Of a stretch of DNA of 64,000 nucleotides, positions 41,538-49,738 are shown in pieces (position 1 is the stretch's first letter; each line of letters begins with the position of its first letter). Below the pieces are notes generated by a model that saw only the letters and a program-made list of their open reading frames with translations, ran no database searches and was not told the origin of the DNA. The position numbers and the translations under genes were made by a program. The stretch is from WLMZ01 sp031410915. Its GTDB lineage: Bacteria > Actinomycetota > Acidimicrobiia > Acidimicrobiales > Ilumatobacteraceae. Location of the stretch: positions 62,001 to 126,000 of the forward strand of contig JANNZY010000037.1 of NCBI GenBank assembly GCA_031410915.1, given 5' to 3'.

Positions 41538-42461
41538 GTGTCGACCGAACGCGAGAAGAGCCCGCGCGAGCAGTGGACCGACGCGGCCACCATCGGCGGT
41601 TACAAGCTCGGCTCGGTTGCCGCTCGCCTGATGCCCGGCCCGATGGCGTCCGTCGCGGCATCGATGATCGGCGTGTCCCTGCAAGCTGGAATGCGCGACA
41701 AGCGGGCGATGATCGAACGCCACCTGACGCGGGTCAACCCGTCGCTGCGCGGGCTCGCGTTGCGCCAAGCGGTGCAGCTCGCGTTCGATTCGTACGCCCG
41801 CTACTACGTCGAGAGCTTCCGGCTGCCATCGCTGTCGGACCGCGCCGTCCGTGCTGGGTTCAGCCACGAGGGCTACCACCACGTCACCGACGCGATGGAA
41901 GCCGGCAACGGAGTCATCTTGGCACTGCCACACCTCGGTGGCTGGGAATGGGCGGGGCGCTGGTTGACCCAGCAGGGATTCAAGATGACCGTGGTCGTCG
42001 AGCCGATCGAGCCGCCCGAGTTGTTCGAGTGGTTTCGCGACCTGCGTGAGGCGCTCGGCATGACGGTGGTGCCGCTCGGACCAACGGTCGCGTCGACCGT
42101 GCTGAAGGCGTTGCGCGCGGGCGAGGTGGTGTGCCTGCTCTCCGATCGTGACATCGATCGATCGGGCGTGCCGGTCGATTTCTTCGGCGAGCAGACGACG
42201 CTGCCCGCCGGTCCGGCAACGCTGTCGATTCGTACCGGTGCGCCGATCGTGCCCGTCGGCGTCTACTTCACGCCGCGCTACAACGGCCACCACGCCGTGT
42301 GCCGGCCGTGGGTTCCAGTCGAGCGCAGCGGCGACGGCCTGCGCAAGGACGTCGCCAACGCCACCCAACTCCTGGCCGCCGAACTCGAGTACCTCATTCG
42401 CCGTGCCCCCGAGCAATGGCACCTGTTCCAACCCAACTGGCCCAGCGACCCGGGCTACTGA
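41538..42461 (+). CDS. Lipid acyltransferase of the LpxL/PatA family
   Basis: A 307-residue membrane-associated acyltransferase of the lipid A lauroyl/PIM acyltransferase family. The HX4E catalytic motif is in LPHLGGWEWAGRW; LLSDRDIDRSGVPVDFFGE and IRTGAPIVPVGVYF are the downstream blocks. In mycobacteria the gene in this place (Rv2611c, PatA) acylates the mannose of PIM1, so a similar role is likely. It follows the pgsA gene by 5 nt with a GTG start. pimA, which comes next in mycobacteria, is not found here. Confidence 0.87.
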   Translation: MSTEREKSPREQWTDAATIGGYKLGSVAARLMPGPMASVAASMIGVSLQAGMRDKRAMIERHLTRVNPSLRGLALRQAVQLAFDSYARYYVESFRLPSLSDRAVRAGFSHEGYHHVTDAMEAGNGVILALPHLGGWEWAGRWLTQQGFKMTVVVEPIEPPELFEWFRDLREALGMTVVPLGPTVASTVLKALRAGEVVCLLSDRDIDRSGVPVDFFGEQTTLPAGPATLSIRTGAPIVPVGVYFTPRYNGHHAVCRPWVPVERSGDGLRKDVANATQLLAAELEYLIRRAPEQWHLFQPNWPSDPGY

Positions 42462-42462
42462 A

Positions 42463-42603
42463 TCAGACGAGGGGGTCGGGCCACTCGGCGAAAACGGTGC
42501 GGGCGATGGCGATCCGGACATCGGTCTCGGACATGCTGTACTGCCGGGCGATGCGCCACACGGGCCAGCCATCGTCGAGGCGCTTGCGGATGCCCACGTC
42601 CAT
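42463..42603 (-). CDS. 46-residue protein, possible HTH fragment
   Basis: Short reverse-strand gene ending 1 nt from the PatA-like stop. From ATG 42603 the protein begins MDVGIRKRLDDGWPVWRIA and continues with a helix-turn-helix-like SMSETDVRIAIARTVFAE. By hand count 43 of the 46 codons end in G or C, as in strong genes here, while the in-frame extension upstream of this ATG loses that bias; the ATG is therefore favoured. GAAGGA lies 13 nt upstream. No family recognised. Confidence 0.5.
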   Translation of the reverse strand: MDVGIRKRLDDGWPVWRIARQYSMSETDVRIAIARTVFAEWPDPLV

Positions 42604-42906
42604 GTGTGTGCGCTGTTCCTTCGAATGAACAACCTGGCGGCGTCGTGCTCGATCGATTCGTGTCCTCAGCATCGATGACTGAACGGCTACCGACCGTCGT
42701 CATGACGCAAGTAGCGCAAATTTCTTGACAAGATTCTGCCGAGACTCTGGTCGTGACCGCAGATGTGGACGATTCAGGCGTCGGAGAAAACTCGGCTCGA
42801 CGTTGTCGCGAACCTCGCGCCACGCTGACCAGGACACTTTCGCCACCGCGCGCCCTCGGCTGGGTCTACGGTGTGCAGACCAACGAACTGCAGGGGGTGC
42901 AGTGGA
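42604..42906. other. 303 nt intergenic region upstream of the EF-G-like gene
   Basis: I see no gene here. Overlapping frames lack the codon bias of real genes. A perfect TTGACA occurs at 42725-42730 on the forward strand, but nothing resembling TAnnnT lies 16-19 nt downstream. The useful signal is the TACGGT box at 42867-42872, next to the EF-G-like gene. The region is noticeably lower in GC than its surroundings around 42700-42760. Confidence 0.5.
42867..42872 (+). promoter_or_regulatory. Putative -10 box (TACGGT) of the EF-G-like gene
   Basis: TACGGT would start transcription near 42880, giving a leader of about 27 nt with a GGGGG tract at 42893-42897 that may serve as ribosome site for GTG 42907. 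Confidence 0.4.
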
Positions 42907-44985
42907 GTGAGGACCTATCCGACGACCCAGATTCGCAACGTCGTCCTGCTCGGCCACAGCGGTGCGGGCAAGACGACTCTGGCTGAGGCGTTGCTGGCCA
43001 GATCCGGCGCAGTCGCGCGCGCCGGCCGAGTCGACGACGGCACCAGCCTGCTCTGCTCTGAACCCGAGGAGGTCAAGCGACGGCTGTCGATGTCACTTGC
43101 GCTCGCCCCGTTCGAGTGGACCGCCTCGGACGGGCAGCAGTACAAGGTCAACCTGATCGACTCGCCCGGCTACGCCGACTTCGTGACCGAGGCGGAGACG
43201 GCACTGGCTGTCGCCGATCTGGCGGTGTTCGTGGTCAGCGCGGTGGAGGGCGTGGAGGTGCAGACCGAAGCGCTGTGGCGCCGAGCCGCCGACATGAACG
43301 TCCCCCGCATGGTCTTCGTCAACAAAGAAGACAAGGACCGCGCTGACTTCGACAGCGTCCTCGTCCAGTTGAAGGACACACTCGGATCTGGCTTCGTGCC
43401 GTTGGAGCTGCCGCTCGGTGAGTCCTCCTCGCTGCACGGCGTCGTCGACGTGCTGTCCGAGGAGGCCCTGGAGTACGAAGCCGGTGGCGCTCACCACAAC
43501 GAGGCGCTGACGGCCGATGTGCTCGCGACCGAGCACGTGATCCACGATGCGCTCGTCGAGGAGATCGTGGCCGGCGACGACGACCAGCTCGAGCGCTACC
43601 TGAGCGGCGACGTGCCGACGGTGACCGAGCTGGAGCGCACATTGGCACGAGAGGTCCTGCATTGCCTGGAGTTCCCGGTCCTGACCGGGTCAGCCGCCAC
43701 CGGCGTCGGGGTGGACCGGCTGGCCGACTTCATCTGCGAGCTCGGTCCGTCACCGATCGAGCGGCCGGTCACGGTCTCCGCTGGCGATGACCTGGTCGAG
43801 GTGTCGGCCGACGCCTCCGGTCGTTCGCTGATCCATGTCTTCAAGACGATCGCCGATCCGTTCGTCGGGCAATTGTCGGTGTTCAAGGTGCTGTCGGGCA
43901 CGCTGCATGCCGACGAGCAACTGGTCAACAGCCGCACCAGCTCCACGGAGCGGATGCATGGTCTGTTCGCGCTGCGCGGCAGAGATCAAACCGCTGTCAG
44001 CTCCGTCGTGGCCGGCGACATCGCTGCCGTTGCCAAGCTCGGCTCGACGCAGACCGGCGACACACTCGCGCCGAAGGGTCTGCCCGTCCACGTGCTGACC
44101 GCCGAGCCGCCGGTGCCACAGTACGGCGTCGCCATCGTGCCGCGCACACAGGCCGACGACGACAAGCTCGGCATCTCGCTGGAGCGGCTGCGCGCCGAGG
44201 ATGCGGCGTTGCGGGTCGACCGCGTCGAGGAGACCCGCCAGACGGTGCTGCGCGGCATGGGCGACACGCACGTCACGGTCGCGATCGAGCGCCTGGCGCG
44301 CAAGTTCGGTGTCAACGTCGACACGACGGACGTGCAGGTGGCCTATCGCGAGACTGTGCTCGGCAAGGCCGACGCGGTGGGCAAGGTGAAGAAGCAGTCC
44401 GGTGGGCATGGCCAGTACGCGGTGGCGAATCTTCGTGTCACACCGCTGGCCCGCGGTGAGGGGTTCGAGTTCAAGGACGCGGTCGTCGGCGGCGCAATCC
44501 CACGCAACTACATTCCTGCGGTGCAGAAGGGCATCGAGGAGACGATGTCGGGCGGGGGAGTGCACGGCTTCCCCGTCGTCGACGTGCGTGTCGAGTGCTA
44601 CGACGGCAAGTACCACGCCGTGGATTCCAGCGAGATGGCGTTCAAGACCGCGGCCGCGCAGGGCTTCAAGGACGCAATGACCGCCGCCGGCGTCGCTGTG
44701 CTGGAGCCGATCTCGTTGCTGCACGTCACGGTGCCGACCCAGTACGAGGGCACGATCATGGGCGACATCACGTCGCGCCGCGGCCGCATGCAGGGCACCG
44801 ATTCGGCCGCGCACGGCCAGCACACCATCACTGCACTCGTGCCGACCAGCGAACTGACCCGCTACGCGATCGATTTGCGCTCGATGACGGGCGGCCGTGG
44901 CTGCTTCACGGTGCAGCATTCCAGCTACGAAGTCCTCCCCACCCACCTCCTCGACCGAGTCAAGCAAACCGCCAAGGCCAAGTAA
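42907..44985 (+). CDS. Elongation factor G-like translational GTPase (FusA2 type)
   Basis: A 692-residue EF-G paralogue. G1 is LLGHSGAGKTTL (EF-G proper has AHIDAGKTT), G3 is DSPGYADF, G4 is VNKEDKDRADF. A G2 Thr is hard to place. Domains II-V follow, with VAYRETVLGKADAVGKVKKQ and SGGHGQYAVA typical of domain IV and ITSRRGRMQGTDS, QHTITALVPTSELTRYAIDL of domain V. These features match the second EF-G-like protein of actinobacteria, whose role is uncertain, rather than the housekeeping factor encoded in the str operon. Start at GTG 42907; GTG 42871 is in frame but overlaps the promoter. Confidence 0.9.
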   Translation: MRTYPTTQIRNVVLLGHSGAGKTTLAEALLARSGAVARAGRVDDGTSLLCSEPEEVKRRLSMSLALAPFEWTASDGQQYKVNLIDSPGYADFVTEAETALAVADLAVFVVSAVEGVEVQTEALWRRAADMNVPRMVFVNKEDKDRADFDSVLVQLKDTLGSGFVPLELPLGESSSLHGVVDVLSEEALEYEAGGAHHNEALTADVLATEHVIHDALVEEIVAGDDDQLERYLSGDVPTVTELERTLAREVLHCLEFPVLTGSAATGVGVDRLADFICELGPSPIERPVTVSAGDDLVEVSADASGRSLIHVFKTIADPFVGQLSVFKVLSGTLHADEQLVNSRTSSTERMHGLFALRGRDQTAVSSVVAGDIAAVAKLGSTQTGDTLAPKGLPVHVLTAEPPVPQYGVAIVPRTQADDDKLGISLERLRAEDAALRVDRVEETRQTVLRGMGDTHVTVAIERLARKFGVNVDTTDVQVAYRETVLGKADAVGKVKKQSGGHGQYAVANLRVTPLARGEGFEFKDAVVGGAIPRNYIPAVQKGIEETMSGGGVHGFPVVDVRVECYDGKYHAVDSSEMAFKTAAAQGFKDAMTAAGVAVLEPISLLHVTVPTQYEGTIMGDITSRRGRMQGTDSAAHGQHTITALVPTSELTRYAIDLRSMTGGRGCFTVQHSSYEVLPTHLLDRVKQTAKAK

Positions 44986-45068
44986 CACGCGCGGCCAAGC
45001 ATTGGCTGGCACACACCGGGTGACGTGGCCTGATGCGGTCGCGCTAGCGGCAACCTTTCGATCACGCG

Positions 45069-45074
45069 TATCCT
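45069..45074 (+). promoter_or_regulatory. Putative -10 box (TATCCT) of the GGDEF gene, leaderless
   Basis: TATCCT ends 6 nt before ATG 45081. Confidence 0.5.
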
Positions 45075-45080
45075 CGGCCG

Positions 45081-46577
45081 ATGGATTTGGCGGCGGAGGC
45101 ATCACAGTCGCGTGCGACTGGTGACTTCGAGCGCGCGATCGAGCTCTACACGCAGGCCGAAGCAAGCGCGACATCGATGCCCGAGCGCCTCCATCTGGCC
45201 ATGCGTCGCGCGTACTGCTTGACCGACATCGGCGACGTCCGGGCCTCTGTCGCGATCGCCGAGATGGTGGTGGCCGAGGCGCGGGCCCACGAGATCGTGC
45301 CCGAAATGTGTGATGCACTCGGCTTGCTCGTCGACGACCACATGCTCAACGAACGCCGCGCCGAGGCGATGCACTTGCTCGCCGAAGCTCGGTACCTCCT
45401 CGATCAATTGCCCGACGATCCCGCCAACTACCAGGCGGTGCACAACCTCGCGGTCACCTACGAGCGATCCGACTTCCCGAACATCGCACTCGACCTGTTC
45501 GAGCGCGCGTTGCCCCTGGCCGGCAACGCCGAGGACCGTGCGTTCGTCCGTTCCGGCATGGCGGCCGCGTACCACCTGGCGATGATGAACGAGCCCGACG
45601 AACTTGCCCGCGAACGACACATCGAGAACGGCATCCGTGTCACGACGTCGGTGATCGAGTCGACCGAGGCCAAGGAGGAATCCGCTGACGCAGCCGCGTT
45701 GGCCCACCGGGCCTGGTTCCTCAATGCTCGCGGTCGGTACGAGGAGGCACTGTCCGACGCGATCGCGGCGCGCACGCTGTCCGCAGCGCATCGCCTGGAC
45801 ATGGAAACCGTCGTGTCGTTGCTCGGCGAGGCCGTTGCTCGCTGGAACCTGCATCACGACCCACTCTGCATCGATCTGATCGAGCAGGCGTGGGAGACGG
45901 CGGAGGGGCCGTGGGTCCGTCGCTTTCCGGCTGCGGCGTGGCCGGTGCTGATCGAGGCGCTCTGGCACCACGGACGATTCGAGGAAGCGCGCGCCGCGAT
46001 GGCCCGCCAGAACGAGCAGCTGCAAGAGGATCTGCGTCGCGAGCGCGCCGCCCGTCTGGCCTACGTGGAGCTCGGCATCGAGCACCGCCACACGGAACAC
46101 ATCAGCGAGACGGACCCGCTGACCGGGCTCTACAATCGCCGCTATCTCACGCATTTGCTCCCCGAAGCGTTGCTGAAATCTCGTCCGATCTGCGTTGCCG
46201 TGTTCGACCTCGACGGCTTCAAACAGGTCAACGACGAGCACAGCTACGAGCAGGGTGATTCCGTGCTGCAGCAGGTTGCCCATCTGATCCGCGACTCGTG
46301 TCGGGGCGGGGATTGTGTGGTGCGCCTCGGTGGCGACGAGTTCGTGATGGTGCTCGGACAGATCCTTCCCGACGAGGCGCGGGCCGTGCTCGACCGTGTT
46401 CGCGAGTCCGTGTCCTGCGCCACCTGGCGCGGCATGGAAGACGACTTCTCGCTGACCACATCGGTCGGTGTTGCGGTGGGTACCAGCGTGGCGCAGGCCC
46501 ACCGCATCGTCGCCGAGGCCAGCGCGGCGGTGCGTGAGGCCAAACGATCTGGTCGGAACCGGATCATCTTCAGCTGA
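45081..46577 (+). CDS. Diguanylate cyclase with TPR-like sensor region
   Basis: A 498-residue soluble protein. Residues ~1-310 form TPR-like helical pairs (SRATGDFERAIELYTQAEAS; LAVTYERSDFPNIALDLFER; ALWHHGRFEEARAAMARQNE), followed by a short coiled coil. Residues ~340-498 are a GGDEF domain: DPLTGLYNRRYL, FDLDGFKQVNDEHSYEQGD and RLGGDEFVMVLG, with the catalytic GGDEF intact (about 416-420). No RxxD inhibitory site is obvious at the usual place. It should make cyclic di-GMP, possibly gated by protein contacts. Confidence 0.9.
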   Translation: MDLAAEASQSRATGDFERAIELYTQAEASATSMPERLHLAMRRAYCLTDIGDVRASVAIAEMVVAEARAHEIVPEMCDALGLLVDDHMLNERRAEAMHLLAEARYLLDQLPDDPANYQAVHNLAVTYERSDFPNIALDLFERALPLAGNAEDRAFVRSGMAAAYHLAMMNEPDELARERHIENGIRVTTSVIESTEAKEESADAAALAHRAWFLNARGRYEEALSDAIAARTLSAAHRLDMETVVSLLGEAVARWNLHHDPLCIDLIEQAWETAEGPWVRRFPAAAWPVLIEALWHHGRFEEARAAMARQNEQLQEDLRRERAARLAYVELGIEHRHTEHISETDPLTGLYNRRYLTHLLPEALLKSRPICVAVFDLDGFKQVNDEHSYEQGDSVLQQVAHLIRDSCRGGDCVVRLGGDEFVMVLGQILPDEARAVLDRVRESVSCATWRGMEDDFSLTTSVGVAVGTSVAQAHRIVAEASAAVREAKRSGRNRIIFS

Positions 46578-46624
46578 GCAACTGTCAAGAGATCGTCGTG
46601 ATCGGCAAATTCTCACGCAGAGAC

Positions 46625-46653
46625 TTGATCCGACCACGGCTAGCGTCTACGGT
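46625..46653 (+). promoter_or_regulatory. Promoter upstream of the gene at 46692
   Basis: TTGATC at 46625-46630 and TACGGT at 46648-46653 are 17 bp apart, a regular promoter layout; an alternative -10, TAGCGT, overlaps at 46641-46646. The leader would be about 32 nt with a weak GGAAAG at 46676-46681. Confidence 0.5.
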
Positions 46654-46691
46654 CCCGTTGCACACACCTGGCAACGGAAAGCACCATCGAA

Positions 46692-47180
46692 ATGACCGAC
46701 ACGGCAGCGTCGGCGGGAAACACACGCAGCTTGGGACGAGCTGCGCAACTGATGGACGCCGCGGACGGCCATCGCTGGAGATCGACGACGACGGTCGTGG
46801 ACATCTCCAGCTTGGGCCCACTCGACCGGGCCCAAGCTGTCGATGTACTGGCCGTCGACTGGGACCGCCGCTTCGACCAGGTGGTCGACCGGCAGTTCGC
46901 GCGACGTCCACATCCTGCATCTGATCACCCATCAGATCACCAGTCTGAGGACAGTGGGCTTCCCGCTCGTTGCGCCTCGGGAGAGGCACGGCCGCACGTT
47001 CCGCCCGCGTCGGCCGTGCCTCGACTTCCAACGTGTCCAACGCTTCGCTTGCGCATCGGCGAGATCGCGCTCCCGGGGTGGGACCCGACTCAGACTTCGG
47101 CGTTCGTCAACCGGGTGCGCGACCAGTTGCGTGCCCTGGACGAGGATGTCCTGCGGCGATCTGCTGCAGCGCTCGACTGA
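46692..47180 (+). CDS. Hypothetical protein, possibly disrupted by paired frameshifts
   Basis: The uninterrupted frame encodes 162 residues with no recognised domain (LGRAAQLMDAADGHRWRSTT near the start, DQLRALDEDVLRR near the end). The codon pattern is uneven: GC at third positions is high up to about 46898 and again after about 47045, but between them the next frame (+1) carries the bias (24 of 30 codons against 12 of 31 in the open frame, counted by hand over about 90 nt). That part would read RDVHILHLITHQITSL in the other frame. Either two compensating indels or an odd local composition could explain this. The 3' end overlaps the convergent gene at 47107. Confidence 0.4.
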   Translation: MTDTAASAGNTRSLGRAAQLMDAADGHRWRSTTTVVDISSLGPLDRAQAVDVLAVDWDRRFDQVVDRQFARRPHPASDHPSDHQSEDSGLPARCASGEARPHVPPASAVPRLPTCPTLRLRIGEIALPGWDPTQTSAFVNRVRDQLRALDEDVLRRSAAALD

Positions 47181-47616
47181 CCGCATCGCGGTTCTTCGCT
47201 GACGTGAACCACCCGGGCAGGCGCTCGACGAGCGACATCTGACGGCCCTGCTCGGGCGTTCTCGCGCGGTGGGTGGCCTCCACGAAGCGGCGCAACACGT
47301 CGGCGTGTTCAAGGTTGTACGCCCACACGACATGGCCAATACAGGGTGCCTGCAGCGCGAGCGGCAGCTGGAAGTACGGATCAACCGGCGCGCCGTAGAC
47401 GGCGTGGCGATCAGTCCAGTCGCGGGCGAGGCCACACGAGGTGCACGTCAGCCGCCGCGGCTCCATCCAGGCGGGTGGCATCGCGCCTTCGTCGTCGTCG
47501 TAGACGAGCGCCTGCACGAGCGCGTCCGCCGAACAGCGTGGGCACACGACGACGATGCGGTCGGTGAAATCGGAGAGCGTCCGCCCGTCGTCGACGAAGC
47601 GGTTCGGTTCGGACAC
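47107..47616 (-). CDS. Zinc-ribbon protein of unknown function
   Basis: A 169-residue soluble protein. Two CxxC pairs about 39 residues apart (VVCPRCSADA and LTCTSCGLARDW) form a zinc ribbon; RHAVYGAPVDPYFQLPLALQ and VVWAYNLEHADVLRRFVEA follow. Similar small proteins are annotated as TFIIB-type zinc-ribbon proteins; the role is unknown. The start at GTG 47616 is chosen because TACGAT ends 7 nt upstream on the reverse strand; ATG 47625 and GTG 47634 are alternatives. Confidence 0.72.
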   Translation of the reverse strand: MSEPNRFVDDGRTLSDFTDRIVVVCPRCSADALVQALVYDDDEGAMPPAWMEPRRLTCTSCGLARDWTDRHAVYGAPVDPYFQLPLALQAPCIGHVVWAYNLEHADVLRRFVEATHRARTPEQGRQMSLVERLPGWFTSAKNRDAVSRALQQIAAGHPRPGHATGRAPG

Positions 47617-47623
47617 AGGCGTC

Positions 47624-47629
47624 ATCGTA
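47624..47629 (-). promoter_or_regulatory. Putative -10 box (TACGAT) of the zinc-ribbon gene, leaderless
   Basis: On the reverse strand TACGAT ends 7 nt before GTG 47616. Confidence 0.4.
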
Positions 47630-47664
47630 CGCACCGCGGAATCGATCTTCGTCGGTGTGCGGGA

Positions 47665-49557
47665 TCAGCCGTCGCGGTGATGCACGGGCTCGCGGGGCAG
47701 TTCGATCGGGTCGATGCCGAGGAACGTTCGCATGCCTTCCGGGGGCATCGGGCGGGTGAACAGGAATCCCTGTCCCTTCACGCAGCCCATCGACCGCAGC
47801 AACTCCAACTGCTCGAACGTGTCAACGCCCTCGGCGATGACGGACAGCCCGAGCGCGCCCGCCAGCGCGACGACCGCCTCGACGATGGCCCGTCGAGTGT
47901 GGTCGGTGCTCATCCCACTCACGAAGGACTGCGCGATCTTGACGGTGTTGACCGTTGCCTGGTGCAGGTACGACAGCGACGAGTAACCGGTGCCGAAGTC
48001 GTCGATCGCCAGCGGCACCTCGATCCGCTCCAGGTCGCGCAGGACGTCGGACGCCTCGGCGTCGGCACGCATCAGCACGGTCTCGGTGAGTTCGAGCAGC
48101 AATGATCGAGCCTGGATGCCATGGGTCGCGAGCAGCTTGCCGACGTGGCGCGGGAAATGACCGTGCAGCTGGGCGCCGGATACGTTGACCGCGATCTGGA
48201 ACTCGGAATCGACCACTCCGTCGTCGCGCCACTCGCGCAGTTGTCCGAGAGCCTGGTTGAGCACCCACAGACCAATCGCGTCGATGAGCCCAGCCTCCTC
48301 GGCGAGCACGATGAATTCGCCGGGATGGATCACGCCGAGTTCAGGATGATCCCAGCGGATCAGCGCCTCGGCACCCTGGACTCGGCCGGATTCGAGGTTG
48401 ACGACCGGATGGTAGAAGAGCGAGAACTGCTGCTCGGGCAGCGCATCGTAGAGAGCCTGTTCCAACTCCAGCCGCCGGGCGAGCTCGGCGCGCTGCTCTT
48501 CGTCGTAGAGCCGCATCGAGCCGGGTCCGGCACCCTTGGCCTTGTACATCGCCGAGTCGGCGTTGCGCAGCAGCGACGACGGCATGTCACCGTCCGACGC
48601 GACTGCGACGCCCACGCTCGCGCTGGTGTGGATCAAGCCGCGCTCGAGCATCAGCGGTTCCTTCCATGCTGCGCTGATGCCTGCGGCGACGGTCATCGGG
48701 TCGAGTTCGCCCGTGGGGTCCTGGATCAAGAAGGCGAACTCGTCACCGCCGAGTCGGGCCACCATCGCATTGGCCGGGGTGTGCTCGGTCAGGCGCGGCG
48801 CGAGCAGCGTCAGCATCTCGTCGCCGGCATGATGGCCGTGGGTGTCGTTGATCATCTTGAAGCGGTCGAGGTCGGCGAGCATGATGAACACCTGCCCGCC
48901 GTCGTGGCGGCGAGCCGCCAACGCCTCGGCTGTCCGAGCCGCGAACAACGCCCGATTGGGCAACGAGGTCAGCGGATCGTGCGTCGCTGCGTAGCTCATC
49001 GCTGCATCGCGTCTGCGTACGCCGACTGCGGCCCACGCCACGATCCACGTCAGTGCGACGAGCGTGCCGGTCGTCATCAACCACAGTCGCGTCGCCTCGG
49101 CAAACGAGACGTCGTGGATGAGCAGTAGCGCAACGGCCAGGAGCGCCGACGCGAAGGCAGCGTGCAACGCCGCGGCGACGGGGCGGAAGAAGAACGCAGC
49201 GACAGGTGTCGTCCAGACCAGGAACAGGCGCAGGTCATTGCCCGCGTCGTTCGGCGCGACGTACGCAAGCGTGATGACCACCTGCATCATCGCGATGACA
49301 GCGTGGAACGCGCGCGGCCGCAGACCGTCGAGCACACCGGCATACAACCCGATCCCCGCCCCGAGTGCGACGAATGCGAGCGACGCGACGAGGGCGTCGC
49401 CATGATGTGACTCGTGCGTCACTGCGACCCACGCGAGCGTCAGCATCGCGCCGGCCACATACATGATCCCGAGCCAGCGCGCGATCTGGCGGCTCGTGGG
49501 AGATGCGGCGAGGGGAGGGATCGGAGTGGGTTCGTGCACGGAGCGATTGGCCTTCAA
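47665..49557 (-). CDS. Membrane GGDEF-EAL protein (cyclic-di-GMP turnover)
   Basis: About 630 residues. Six to seven membrane spans occupy residues ~25-180 (WLGIMYVAGAMLTLAWVAV first), then a GGDEF domain (DPLTSLPNRALF; RLGGDEFAFLI, intact) and an EAL domain (GAEALIRWDHPELG; LLLELTETVLM; IDDFGTGYSSLSYLHQ; VIAEGVDTFEQLELL). Metal and catalytic residues of both domains look present, but the usual LKID motif is VKIAQSFV, with Asp replaced by Ala after the catalytic Lys. The start is uncertain: codon bias fades upstream of TTG 49557, although the frame is open to 49683. GTG 49539 is also possible. Confidence 0.88.
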   Translation of the reverse strand: MKANRSVHEPTPIPPLAASPTSRQIARWLGIMYVAGAMLTLAWVAVTHESHHGDALVASLAFVALGAGIGLYAGVLDGLRPRAFHAVIAMMQVVITLAYVAPNDAGNDLRLFLVWTTPVAAFFFRPVAAALHAAFASALLAVALLLIHDVSFAEATRLWLMTTGTLVALTWIVAWAAVGVRRRDAAMSYAATHDPLTSLPNRALFAARTAEALAARRHDGGQVFIMLADLDRFKMINDTHGHHAGDEMLTLLAPRLTEHTPANAMVARLGGDEFAFLIQDPTGELDPMTVAAGISAAWKEPLMLERGLIHTSASVGVAVASDGDMPSSLLRNADSAMYKAKGAGPGSMRLYDEEQRAELARRLELEQALYDALPEQQFSLFYHPVVNLESGRVQGAEALIRWDHPELGVIHPGEFIVLAEEAGLIDAIGLWVLNQALGQLREWRDDGVVDSEFQIAVNVSGAQLHGHFPRHVGKLLATHGIQARSLLLELTETVLMRADAEASDVLRDLERIEVPLAIDDFGTGYSSLSYLHQATVNTVKIAQSFVSGMSTDHTRRAIVEAVVALAGALGLSVIAEGVDTFEQLELLRSMGCVKGQGFLFTRPMPPEGMRTFLGIDPIELPREPVHHRDG

Positions 49558-49738
49558 CAGTGTCCCGCCCGCTGATGGTTGATGTGAAGCTTCCCGATGT
49601 CCCGGTGGATACATCGGCAGGGAACGCACGGAACTCAAGGAACTGAAGGTTGATTCTCCCGTATTCTCCCTGGCAATTGCCACTCGCGGTGCGCGAGGAG
49701 ACTTGAATCGCCGTGATCGACGCGATCAGATGCCCCCC

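Noticed and set aside
42725..42730. Perfect TTGACA -35 sequence
   Set aside because: No TAnnnT element 16-19 nt downstream on the same strand and no gene start fitted to it.
46910..46930. Short near-repeat CATCTGATCACC / CATCAGATCACC
   Set aside because: Two imperfect 12-mers only, inside a probable coding frame; no array or regulatory context, so not a CRISPR or operator call.
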